From Sclerodactyla briareus (Eukaryota; Echinodermata; Holothuroidea; Dendrochirotida; Sclerodactylidae), in assembly GCA_026419785.1 (NCBI GenBank), contig JAODTK010004320.1, positions 124,001 through 188,000 on the forward strand: a DNA stretch of 64,000 bases, in the 5' to 3' direction. The notes below the pieces were generated by a model. That model worked only from the letters and a program-made list of their open reading frames with translations, was not told the origin of the DNA and searched no databases. Shown in pieces: positions 1-9,899 of this stretch (position 1 is its first letter; each line of letters opens with the position of its first letter). Both the position numbers and the translations under genes were made by a program.

Positions 1-838
1 AATTTTCCCACACGCCACCCGCGGGTAAATATGATTGTGAAGAGTAGCGAGCGCCGATGTAGCAGCCCTTATTGGTAGTAGAAGATCAGTGCGTCTGGAG
101 AGCGCAACATTTCTTATAGTACGGGTGTGGAGAGTCACTGATGATCAGATGTAATATCTGTAAAGCGCTTTGAGCATGTCTTCGACTCGACGTGAGAGCT
201 CTATATAGGAACGTGATATTATATATTAGACCAATGACAGGGCTCCTTTATGTTTGTCATTACACTCACAAAGGAACGATAACCAGATATCCAGACATTT
301 TATATTCATTATTTCCAAAACGGGGAAACATCGAGGTAAAGTAATGTATTATTTTTGCTATCAGTAAGACTACCAGTTCGTTAAATTAAGTCATTAGGCA
401 AAATAAAGCGTATCGAATAAATTATCAGCAGGAAAGGTGACCGGTTGAAATATTAGCCAATCTGCTAACGTCTAACAGAAACGTCACCAACGGTTGACCA
501 TGGAATTCAAGCTGTTGTTGGACGTAATTCTGCAAATACAGCAATTGGCTTCGCCTCTGAAATTAACACATCCCTACCTAACACAATATTCTTTTGCGTT
601 CACTGTGAATTCTGTTTTTTCACAAATAGAACGGTTTGCCATTTTGGGGATCCGCAATAATTGCCATCTTATATTCCCGTGCTGTTCCGATCGGTTAACC
701 ATCCGCGCTCATTGAAACTGTGTGTAAATTCATTGCTAATATATCATTATGTCTGAATGGTCACCATGGCGATTTATTTAACAATGAACGCGGTCGACCC
801 ACTTGAATGTTTTTGCGGAGCATGTGCCCGCAAACTTG
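1..838. other. No recognisable feature
   Basis: Unique-looking, AT-rich sequence. The only open frame, 73 codons at 494-715 on the plus strand, has no domain, no splice context and no similarity I recognise. Nothing else was seen. Confidence 0.5.
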
Positions 839-932
839 GGGGGGTTGGGGGGGGATAATAATAATATAACACTACTACTAATATAAAAATACTAATAACA
901 CTACTACTTACTAATAATAATAATAATTATAC
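838..932. repeat. G-run followed by AAT/ACT microsatellite
   Basis: Two runs of G (about 838-856) lead directly into imperfect AAT and ACT triplet repeats. This is seen directly. G- or C-runs beside a short simple repeat recur across the window and often mark the ends of dispersed elements. Confidence 0.8.
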
Positions 933-1326
933 AAACCACAGAAAAATCTTCACTGTAACAACGCTTGTATGGTTTGCCAATGTGTTCAAACGTGATGAAG
1001 CGAAAACAATACCAAGCAGAATATTATTTCATTAGGGCGACAAACAACACGGGAAAACGCTCCCTATATTTGAATAATGGCTCCCTAATACCAGGTTCTC
1101 TTTCCAATAGTGACACCTGGATAAAAGCCCGACCTCATGCTTTGTTATGGTGAACTCAACTTTGACGTGGTGTAAACGTTGTAATGGGGGACACACATGC
1201 CAAGTATGAACATCCATTGAGGACACAAAAACAGTTCCAGTACTCGCCACAAGGGAACTATACACAGCAAATTTCAACTTGATCAGACTGAGCGTTGTGG
1301 ATTTTGACATCTGGTGACTTCAGACA

Positions 1327-1507
1327 GGGGCGGATCCAGGATTTCAAAAGGGAGGGGTCCAACTTGGCTCCAGCAAAAAATGGCAGTCCATACTGTTTCA
1401 ACTCACCCTACCCCACACGACGTCTATACCATTTTTCATTCACTTTATTTTTCAAATTTTCTCTCGAATGTCCCTTTTTTTAGCCCAATTTTTTTTGGAT
1501 CCGCCAA
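1327..1507. mobile_element. Short MITE-like element with GGATCC-centred inverted ends
   Basis: The left end reads GGCGGATCCAGGATTT and the right end TTTTTGGATCCGCC, so the outermost bases are inverted copies of each other around about 150 bp of non-coding sequence. A GGGGCGGATC-type end also occurs at about 63179. Dispersed repeats starting with this motif are common in invertebrate genomes. No transposase is present, so this would be a non-autonomous element. Target-site duplications could not be fixed because of nearby homopolymers. Confidence 0.5.
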
Positions 1508-1994
1508 TGACGAACGATCGAAGCTATCCGAACCACCATGATGGGGTAGGTTGGGGGGGGGGGGGGGGGGGTCCGATGGGGTGCATGCATGATCGTCTGT
1601 TCACAATTTTGATCAAGCATGCTATTCCGCTCATACTGTATTCGACATATTCGTAGTTCAATGACTGACTAGTGACCTGCGTGGTGGAATATATGACCTT
1701 TCAGTACGAGGTGTCCGATGTACAATAAATCAACGAGAGCCGGCAATGTGCGAGGAGCGCGCCAAATTTCTCGGAGGTTCACACGGGAGATGTCCTATAT
1801 GCGACAGATAATGTATCCCAATACACTTTATCCCTGATGTGTAACACCTCAACCCATCCCCTACTCAACAACGTGTCTCGAAACGTTATTTAAACAATTT
1901 TATTTTGGGAATATAATTCCATAGGGGGCAAATGCCTGCCCTGCACAAAGAGCATGTCCTATGTAGAGGGTACATATAGCACAGATGACATCAC

Positions 1995-2150
1995 ATAGCG
2001 AGGGAAGTGGTGTGTGTGTGTGGGGGGGGGGTCCAACTCCCCAGAAGCCGTCTGGATTTACATTATTGATAGAATTCATTAGTGTTTCGAAAAGCACTAA
2101 TGGGACCCCCCCCCCCACACCCTCTCTGTATCCGCTACTGCTTCAGATGA
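1995..2150. repeat. Element with inverted GT/G-run and C-run ends
   Basis: The left side has a GT repeat running into nine G and GTCC (2010-2034). The right side has GGGACC followed by a C-run and CACACC (2101-2122), so the two ends are inverted relative to each other around about 65 bp. It looks like a small foldback or MITE remnant. Family unknown. Confidence 0.4.
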
Positions 2151-2157
2151 CCGCTGA

Positions 2158-2226
2158 CCTGACCCGATAGACTCCACGAACTCAACATTGGGATTACACA
2201 TACCATATATATATATATATAATATA

Positions 2227-2264
<38 letters not shown>

Positions 2265-2298
2265 TCTATATATATATATATTATATATATATATATAT

Positions 2299-2330
<32 letters not shown>

Positions 2331-2410
2331 ATATAATATATATCTATATATATATATATGGTATGTGTTATCCCAATGTTGAGTTCGTGGAGTCTATTGG
2401 GTCAGGTTCG
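2158..2410. repeat. Long palindrome with TA-repeat core
   Basis: The left arm (about 2158-2212) and right arm (about 2345-2408) are reverse complements over some 50 bases with only two substitutions seen by eye. The arms read inward from ACCTGACCC and continue through CACGAACTCAACATTGGGAT. The centre is about 140 bases of TA-type repeat with a few inserted A, T or C bases. The whole forms one potential cruciform of roughly 250 bp. The right arm ends where a broken LINE endonuclease begins. Confidence 0.85.
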
Positions 2411-3300
2411 CAGTTGGCTAACATCAAGCTTCAAACAGCCAAATGAAGCCTTCCTAGAAACACGGAAGTTAAGCCGAAGCGTAATGACAAGCAGCATGTG
2501 GTCCAGCCGTGAAGAACTGGGCACTCCTGAAGACCCTGCAATTCATGATCATCCTCCATCTCCCATCTACGAGAGCATGGCCTATCTCCTTGACGGTGAC
2601 ACCATCGTTGGAATACCAAGATCCCAGCGTCTAGCGTCAGATCTCGAGAACCATGAACCTGCAATTCTAAACCCATGACTTCTAGCAAAGTCAAGTAGCC
2701 AGAGGCTGCTGTCATCACGGCTCCCAGACCCATGAGGACCAAGACAAGCCTCGTCGCCACCCTGCTGATACCAGTGGAAGCATTGTCACCCAGAATGACC
2801 TTCGAATCACTATTGGGAATGGTATCACACACCGAGCTGAGTTGGGTGTAGAAGGCTTCCTTCACAGAGTCATCACTGACCCCAGTCGGCGCATCCACTC
2901 AACCACAAAACACGCCCCAGGTGTGCTAACCCAGCCGCATTATTACGCTCTTTGATAGGCGTTACTGTGATACCAAGGGAACAAATGTCAGCACAACCAT
3001 AACTACTTCCTGCGTACGTAGACCGTCATCACGGCCAGACCAAAAGTAGGTATAACCACCAACACTGATTACGCCGGTATCCAGGCCTGCAAACCTCAGA
3101 GAGGGCAGCAATGCTGATACCAAGCCTTACAAGTTCCCTTGACATGACAGGTAAGCGAGCATCCTCATGAAGCGAGAGGACGGTCCAATCACCAAACCGT
3201 ACCGCCCACCTCAGATTGAGCCGAGGGTCCCGAGGGCTTTGCCCCGAACCCTTCAAACGGCGAGCTGGCCCTAACGACGGGCAGCAGCGTCAGGAGAGTT
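2411..3300 (-). pseudogene. Non-LTR retrotransposon endonuclease, broken
   Basis: This is an apurinic-type endonuclease/phosphatase-fold domain of a LINE, read on the minus strand. The N-terminal part (3256-3029) contains LSREL, LGISIAALSEV and RRPG-like residues, with the metal-binding Glu in SEV. After a disrupted stretch the frame resumes near 2895 with APT, a VKEAFYTQLSSVCDTIP block and a VILGD motif that lacks the usual Phe-Asn in frame. Two further frames then carry the FARSHGFRIAGSW and ITLRLNFRVSRK parts. At least three frame changes and a stop are needed, so it is dead or badly sequenced. The domain order is that of elements often mis-annotated as craniofacial development protein 2 (RTE/CR1-like); the exact clade is unsure. 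No reverse transcriptase follows, because the palindrome begins where it should continue. Confidence 0.75.
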
Positions 3301-4290
3301 CCCCCCACGATCACCTTGTGATGATTCTATAGTGGAACCTGGCGATGTAAGAAAGGGGAGGGGGTTCAACCCCACCTCCCCTGGCTACAGATTCGGGAAG
3401 AGATGCAACACCCCTTGGACGGGAACCCGGAGGAATCCGAATCTGCTACCCAGGTATCAGAAGTGAGTCGGAAAATCACTAAACCTTGGCAGAAAAATGA
3501 ATATTTTTAATAGGTAACTCATGCTAGAATATCGTATTAGGATAGCACCATTTTGCGTCTGAGGGGTTACAGGTTTGCAGAAATTCCCGAAGGGGAGTGG
3601 GAACCCTCTCCCATTAGACCCCTCCCCCAGATCAGTCCCTATCAACAAGATCATTAACGAAAACGATTGACCACCCAGTCACGGACCCAGAGCACCCTCC
3701 CCGACCGCATGGCCCCGCCTCTGGTACAATTTCGATAACAAGAATCGGTCTCACGAAAATCTTGTCGGTCTCAAAATGATTCACCACCCCCCCCTGGAAT
3801 TTTAAGTATATACGCCCCTGGTTGCAGTAGGACTAGGGGCCTTTGTGTGCATAGACTCGCGCAGAAGCTGGTAGCTCAGGCCCTCAGCTTGTCGCAAATA
3901 GTCGGATCGCAATCATCACCACGCTCAATGACAGACACACCGACCAAAGGCAGCACACAGAATAAATGAAATTAATAAAAAAAATACCTGTGCAGCTAGC
4001 CACATAACGAGTACCAGAGCATATCTCATCACATCACCTCTTGGCACACAAAACTCTGGGCACACTGAAATACAAAAGATAAGAACAATTGGGTCTCAAC
4101 ATTAGCAACAAAAGCGACCAGAGGTATGCACACTCAAAACTCCCTGATCAAATCGAATCAAACGGGCACCACTAGAGAAAGAATAAAAAACGTCGACTCG
4201 AAACTAGTCATTTTCTGTTCAAAATCACCAGAATCTAGTGAGATATTCAACTCTTTCTCTGGAAGGTGCCCATTCGATATCTTCTTTGGT
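3300..4290. other. Intergenic, no gene seen
   Basis: There is a G/C-rich foldback at about 3353-3382 (GGGGAGGGGGTT pairing with AACCCCACCTCCCC). An element-end-like stretch with a C-run lies at 3784-3822. Otherwise nothing recognisable. Confidence 0.4.
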
Positions 4291-4307
4291 CGAGTCGCCA
4301 GAGAGTT

Positions 4308-4353
4308 ATCAGTCAGTCAGTTAGTGAGATTAGTTAGTTAGTTAGTTAGTTAG
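4308..4353. repeat. CAGT/TTAG tetranucleotide repeat
   Basis: CAGT units pass into an imperfect (GTTA)n run, seen directly. Confidence 0.85.
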
Positions 4354-4849
4354 GATTACTACGACCCTACGTTACCTGCACAAGAGTACACGTGCACATA
4401 ATCGCATGTGCAATTGTAGGTATCAATATCGCAATCACATACAGATGGGCATTCTGGAAAACAACGAGAGGAATAATAAAGAAACATTAATAACTATAGC
4501 GAAACTATAATATTGTTGCTATTACCTCATTATGTCAAACACAATGAAATCATATAGATTATATCTTACTGTAACCCTAACTAGCATCGAGGACTGAGGA
4601 CGACAATGGTTGAGTATGGCCAACGTGCACTTCTTAGCACAATTCGTTTCAGGGATTAGGTGAATTTATTTCATGAATACTAAAAAAAAACAATAGTGAT
4701 ATTACACATAGCTCACATATCAATACTAGTTGATGTAGGATGTGCATAGATACCTTAAGTGACTTTGACATGATACGTATCATCATTCAAAAAATAGCCT
4801 AAGAAGAGAAGCCTCAGGATGTTCTAACAATGGGAGTAAACTCGCTCTG

Positions 4850-5375
4850 TCATCTGAACAAAATTGCCTCTGGAATAGCCCCGAGATGATCTTTGGACGT
4901 CATGGTAATAGTGACTGAACTTCATGATCATCGGATTATTCGGTAGTATGTACCATTGGTCACCGAAGATACTGACTGAGTTCCATGCACATTTGATTTA
5001 AACTGTAGGAGAAGCCGCTTGACCATTTGAATGAAATGGCCCAAACTGACCCCTATATGACCTATGACCTCAAACTCCTGAACATTCCACAAGTACCAGT
5101 ATCAATGATTATACTGCCCAACTTCATGATCGTCACTATATTCTGTAGAGAAGAGAACACTTGACCATTTGAGCCAAATGGCCAAATTGACCCCTACATC
5201 CTATTTTGACTGTAGTAAAGAAGCATTTGGAAATTATTCACAAAATGACGGAAATTGACTGCTAGATGACCTTTAACCTCAACTTCATGAACACTCCATA
5301 TGCCCCTTCTATTCAGTGATCATTGTGACTGAGTTTCATATGATCGACTACACATTGTAGGGATTTAATAAATTG
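4850..5375. repeat. Degenerate tandem array rich in TGACC/TTCATGA
   Basis: About four degenerate units share a core of AATGGCC-AA-TTGACCCCTA, TGACCT-TGACCTCAA and CTTCATGATC/CATGAACA. Unit starts fall near 5030, 5170 and 5250 by eye. No open frame of note. Related TGACC-rich arrays occur at 47.8-49.8 and 63.3-63.9 kb. Such arrays are common dispersed repeats of marine invertebrates. Confidence 0.6.
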
Positions 5376-5421
5376 TGAACATACATACATACATACATAC
5401 ATACATACATACATACATACA
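5375..5421. repeat. (ACAT)n microsatellite
   Basis: Eleven or so uninterrupted CATA units directly after the degenerate array; similar to the run at 9843-9894. Confidence 0.95.
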
Positions 5422-5814
5422 GGTTACATACAGCAACATAATACCTTAGGGCATTACTTTAGACGATACAGCACGGTCGAAGGCCAGGCCCTTTCGGGAA
5501 AAGGACTAATCAGTCAGGGGGGTCGGGTACCAGAAAACTACTTGTTTTCGCTTTCGCTAAGGGGAACCGGCAGCCCGAGCGCGCCTGCTGCGGCGCGCCT
5601 GCAGCACGTGCGCCCGAGGGGGTTTTCAACCCACCAATGCGCAGCGGGGCGTGGCGACACAGCTCTGTATAAAGACGTTCGCAGAAGCCTACTACCAAAT
5701 CCTAATCTTACCATTGTCCGAACATAGCCACAATTGGCCTTCTTAGCCCCTGGCCACGGGGATCAAGATTAGGAAACCCAAAGTCCCGAATTCCACAGAA
5801 CAAAACCCCAAACT

Positions 5815-6165
5815 ACAACGTTGTAATTGGGGGAGTAAATCCATCAATCACTGAAGATCAAATCCTCCAAAACATGAAACAAAATAATGCAACCCCAATT
5901 TATGCCAAAAGATTAATCTCCAAAGCTACTAGTCTCCCTACGTGGAAAGTAGGCGTCACAAACGAAGAAACAAAAGATAGACTTATAAAGAATGGAGTCA
6001 ACATTGGATTCACGCACCATCGGGTTTACCCTTACAACGAACTCACCAAATTTCTACAATGCTTAAATTGTCAGAAGTTTGGCCAATACAATCAGAGACT
6101 GCCCCAATGCCGAAACTTGCCTTCGCTGTGGCGAAAACCACAGAGTTAAAGAATGGGGGGGGTTT
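5815..6165 (+). pseudogene. LINE ORF1 (gag-like, zinc knuckle) fragment
   Basis: The frame opens with VIGGVNPSITEDQI, typical of the N-terminal fold of Jockey-type ORF1 proteins. It continues through WKVGVTNEETKDRLIKNG and RVYPYNE to a knuckle with CLNCQKFG (5874-6149 frame). A frame change after NQ lets a second frame carry CPNAETCLRCGENHRVK, the rest of knuckle 1 and the start of knuckle 2. These proteins bind the element RNA. Only about 115 residues remain and the usual upstream basic region is not seen. The frameshift may be mutation or read error. Confidence 0.75.
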
Positions 6166-6699
6166 CACCCAAGGAAAGATAAAACAAAACATTCGCTAAC
6201 TGTGGAGTGACCACGTTGCTATGTACCAAGGCTGTCCAAGTATGCAGAAGCGATCAAGAACAAATGGAAGAATAAAAACACAAAAATCCCAATGACTCTC
6301 AAATAAATCCTATGCCCAGCTGCAACAGTGGTGGGAGGTCAACAAAAAACTTGACAAAAAGGAACCACAACTCTCGGATTGTGCTTTTGTTTCTGAACTA
6401 TTATTAGTACCCTTAAAAAGGCACACATCCCTCAAATCAATTCTATAATATAATATCTATGCTGCACCCTAAGCCGTTAACACTTTATTAATGTGTCTAA
6501 TCCAAGGTTAAGAGATATTCTCTATCATTAGTCAAAGGGACCGCGTATTGAGTCCCAACCCAAACAGCAGGAATTCCCCCCCCCACAACATTCTAGTGCC
6601 AACCTCTCTAATCATTTGCCTTTTCACCTTAACATTAATATATCAAAGGAAATACGGATAACCCCATCCTTTTTGACTACCTGGTACTTACAATCCATC

Positions 6700-7400
6700 T
6701 AGTATTCTGTTAAATGAAACCAAATTAGATTCCAGCATAGACTTGAGGATCCCCAACTTCCGAATCTTCCTTAAAGATATCAACCGGCACAAGGGTGTGT
6801 AGCCATTGCAGAAGAAGGTTTAATGCGTCCAAAACATCCTCCCCCGTTCCTTCCCCCGTTCCCGGATAAATTCTTACTATTAGGATCTCCAACGATAAAA
6901 TAACTACGTAAGACATTATTAGCTACTATAATCCTCCAGGTAGCTATGTAATAACCATCTTTTTCGGAACTACTGGTCCAAAAACAATCTCTGGTAGGGG
7001 ACCCCAAATTCGCACATCCAGTTATATTGCTCAATAAAACCACCCCTTAGGGTCGCCATCTTTTAGAGGTCATTGAGTAAAATATTCCTGTGTCTTACCC
7101 TAACACAAAAACTAGGCAACTCCGATTAATAATGCGGAAGAACTACTTTATTTCATTATAGCCTCTCCTTGTCTTTCTTTCTTGTTTCCATAGCAATAAT
7201 CAATTATGACGCATCCAACCACACATCACTATATCATTATTCCAATTTCAACTATCAGCTCCAAACCTCAAAATTCTAACCGGGCTCCTTATTATAATCT
7301 GTCAAGGACTGACTGGACTCTTTTTGAACACCAGATGGACAATTCTGTAACGCACCTGAAATACAACCTTGACAGCTGCTCATTAACTATCAAACGTTGA
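6700..7400 (+). pseudogene. LINE ORF2 endonuclease region, broken
   Basis: A plus-strand frame near 6716 gives ETKLDSSIDLRIPNFRIF followed by NRH and, after a frame change, a GVAIA-like piece and LPRSRINSYYL. This is the signature order of the Jockey-type endonuclease (catalytic Glu in ETKL, then the Gly-rich strand). At 7206-7400 another frame has HHYIIIPIS, then YYNLSRTDWTLFEHQMDN, matching the end of this domain (after the catalytic SDH-type motif, itself not intact) and the start of the linker. Stops occur throughout. The minus-strand open frames here are antisense shadows. Confidence 0.7.
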
Positions 7401-7479
7401 TAACTTTGCTTCTGATAATCTCTTCTGTATCACTGATAATTTTTAAGAAGCTTCCTGTCCTATTTCCTACCCGAAAACT

Positions 7480-9060
7480 AATGCCTGGAAACTAAACTCT
7501 AAAATTCATAGCCTAATCAAACCAAAAGAAACTCATAGGATCTTATAAAAACTAGAAACAAGAAATCAAACATAAAATTATACCATTCAAACCCAATTAT
7601 AAAAAATAAGGATCCAAAAATCTAAGGCTTGGAATAACGCTTGTAATGGCATTAACCAGGGAAAAGACCCTAGGAAATTCTGGAACAATCAAGAGTACTA
7701 TCACAATAATCGGTAATCCCCACCTCACGTTCATCCTCCGCAACTGACGGAACCCTAGTTTCAAACCCAGATGACCAAACTGATTATTTCTGAAAACTTT
7801 TGAAAACATTTTTCAAACTCCCCACACCCCACAATTTTGATGCACAATGATAAGGAAGGGGTTCTCGACTGACCAAAATAAGAAAAATCCAATTTTAACT
7901 CCACAATTTCATCACAGGTCTATTCCAACTCCCCCTATATCATTGAAATTAAGACCTCAAGAAAGCTTTGATGGATTCTCCTAATAACTCTTCCCCAGGC
8001 ATTGAGGAAGTTTCTTATATCCATCTCAAAACCTGCCGTGAAATCTTCTCGCCTACTTCTTACTTTTTAACACTTTTTTCGCGTTCCGCCCCTCCTCCCT
8101 ACTCACTGATAACATTCACAAGGTTTCAACGTGAACATCTTACTACTTCTGCACGTTTTCCTAGATGTGGGAAAAGCCTTTGATACAGGCTTGGCCACAT
8201 GGCGTGCTGCGCCTCAAACTGTCTATCTTGGGCTGGCCGGCTCGCATGCTTGGTCTCCTTTCTTCGTTCCTCCCGACTGATAAAAGCTGAACTGTCCATT
8301 ATTATAATAACTCTCTCTGCTTCTTTAATCCAATGCTGGTACCCCCCCGGGGTGTCCTCATCCCTCTACTTCTATCACTCTGTTAATTACCTTCCCTGTA
8401 ATAAAATATTAACATTTCTCAAATTGCCGATGAACATTGGCCATTTGGTACAGGCCTCCATAGTTCACGCATAATGAAATCAAACTTCACAGCGCGCCAA
8501 CCATGACATCGAGCATTGGTGAGTCTCTGGCGGATTTAAAATAAATCCTACTAAGTCTAAATAATCCACTTTAACAAAAATCCTCGACTCAAAATTCCTA
8601 ACAATAGCAACCTCACTTTTTACAGGGATAAAATCCCCTTAGCTTCCATTCTAAATCTTAGGGATCACTCTTGATAATAAAACTAAGCTTTAGTAAATAA
8701 TATCAATAATCTCATTGGCGCTGCCATTTCGAATCCCCTCTTTTGGGTCTTTAAGTAGTAACGAGAACATCTCCCCGAGAACAAGTTTCGGATTTACTTA
8801 TCGTACATCCGTCCTATTACGATAATGGCGTAGCACCTACCTTCCACCAGCTCCACCATCTAGACAAATTAGAGAGGCTTCACCTCTCAGCCCTCAAAAT
8901 TGTACGTCCCTAAGTCCCTAAGCGTGAGGTTTCCTCGCTGGGGGCCCAATGTACCCCTCTATTTACCGGTTAACTAAAATATTAAGACCAGTGTAATAAT
9001 GTCAGGAACTCCAACCCCAATAACAACCTCATTTATCGTCACTCTTAAATAACCACTACC
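7480..9060 (+). pseudogene. LINE ORF2 linker, reverse transcriptase and C-terminal part, broken
   Basis: The linker (7600-7700) has AWNNACNGINQGKDPRKFW. Reverse transcriptase blocks follow: SPGIEEVSYIHLK (7989), LDVGKAFDT (8160), a LSILGWPARMLGLLSSFL helix, a GVLIPLL block after the Pro-rich turn (8350) and a VNYLP-like end (8385). The catalytic YxDD box is not readable. Later come ILGITLDNKT (8655), RPILxYG (8810) and LDKLERLHLSALKIV (8868), as in the thumb and C-terminal region of Jockey-like polymerases. Multiple frame changes are required. Confidence 0.75.
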
Positions 9061-9309
9061 AACTACAAAACTTCCATTGGGGTTCTCTTTTCAGAGGAGG
9101 AGCTTCGTTCGTGGGTGGCGGTTTGGGAACGCCAGGGAGGGGGGGGGGGCGCGGGGTTGAGGTCCGGGGCGTCATAGATCAGTCTTGATCGCACCGGGTT
9201 CTCTCATCACCCGTCTTCTTCTTTCTGTTCACGCCTCTACTCTCTGTCTGGCACAGTTTTTGTACCTATAGTACAAAAATGGAAAAAAAGAAAGCAAAGA
9301 AAAAAAATA

Positions 9310-9840
9310 AGAGCGTACCAACAATGACCCACTTTCAAAAAAGACGGTCAAGGAGGCCTAATATTGGATGAAAAGAGGTCAAGGAGGCCAAAAAAAAACA
9401 ATAACAAAAAAAATAATAAAGCCGGTCCAAAGTGGGCCACTACTAAAAAAGATGTACAAGGTGGAACACATTGAATATAAGAGTCAAAGGGCCCACAATG
9501 AGGGGGGGGGGGGGGGTTTTGGGAAAAAACATAAAAACCCCCAGTGGCCTATCTGCCTTTTTTTCGTCCAGGAGCCTCCTTTTTAATCCAATAATATTGT
9601 TTTTGGTGGCTAGTTTTTTATTTGACCATCTGTTCTTTTTAATCAGCTGAATGATTTCAGAACACTTGCCATTGTTCAAATCCGCGCAAATAGGAGAAGA
9701 GGCTTTGGCAGCCCTGAACTCTGAAACCTGTGATAGATATCTGCGAAGTCTCGAGGTTCGCGTGCGACTGAAGAGAGGTCGGGGCAGGCATCTCGCGTCC
9801 GCGCAAAGGTAGTCGTCGTGCGTACAGCATACATACAAAT
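9310..9840. other. AT-rich intergenic with G-run
   Basis: A repeated GGTCAAGGAGGCC phrase occurs at 9347 and 9377, with A-runs, and a 14-base G-run at about 9502-9516 that resembles the ends of the short elements elsewhere. No gene seen. Confidence 0.4.
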
Positions 9841-9842
9841 TA

Positions 9843-9894
9843 ATCATACATACATACATACATACATACATACATACATACATACATACATACA
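9843..9894. repeat. (CATA)n microsatellite
   Basis: About twelve clean units, seen directly. The minus-strand open frame across it is a by-product. Confidence 0.95.
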
Positions 9895-9899
9895 CGATC

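Larger units (their letters stand above)
5500..9310 (+). mobile_element. Degenerate Jockey/I-like non-LTR retrotransposon
   Basis: In order on the plus strand there is a G/C-rich 5' leader (about 5500-5750), an ORF1 with zinc knuckles, an endonuclease region, a linker, a reverse transcriptase, a C-terminal segment and an A-rich stretch (9279-9310) that could be the 3' tail. The order and spacing are those of a full-length two-ORF LINE of the Jockey/I group. Every part carries frameshifts and stops, so it cannot be active as read. The exact ends are unsure and no target-site duplication was identified. It is the only near-complete retroelement in the window. Confidence 0.8.

Noticed and set aside
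2188-2382. 64-codon plus-strand frame of Tyr/Ile repeats
   Set aside because: Translation of the TA core of the palindrome.
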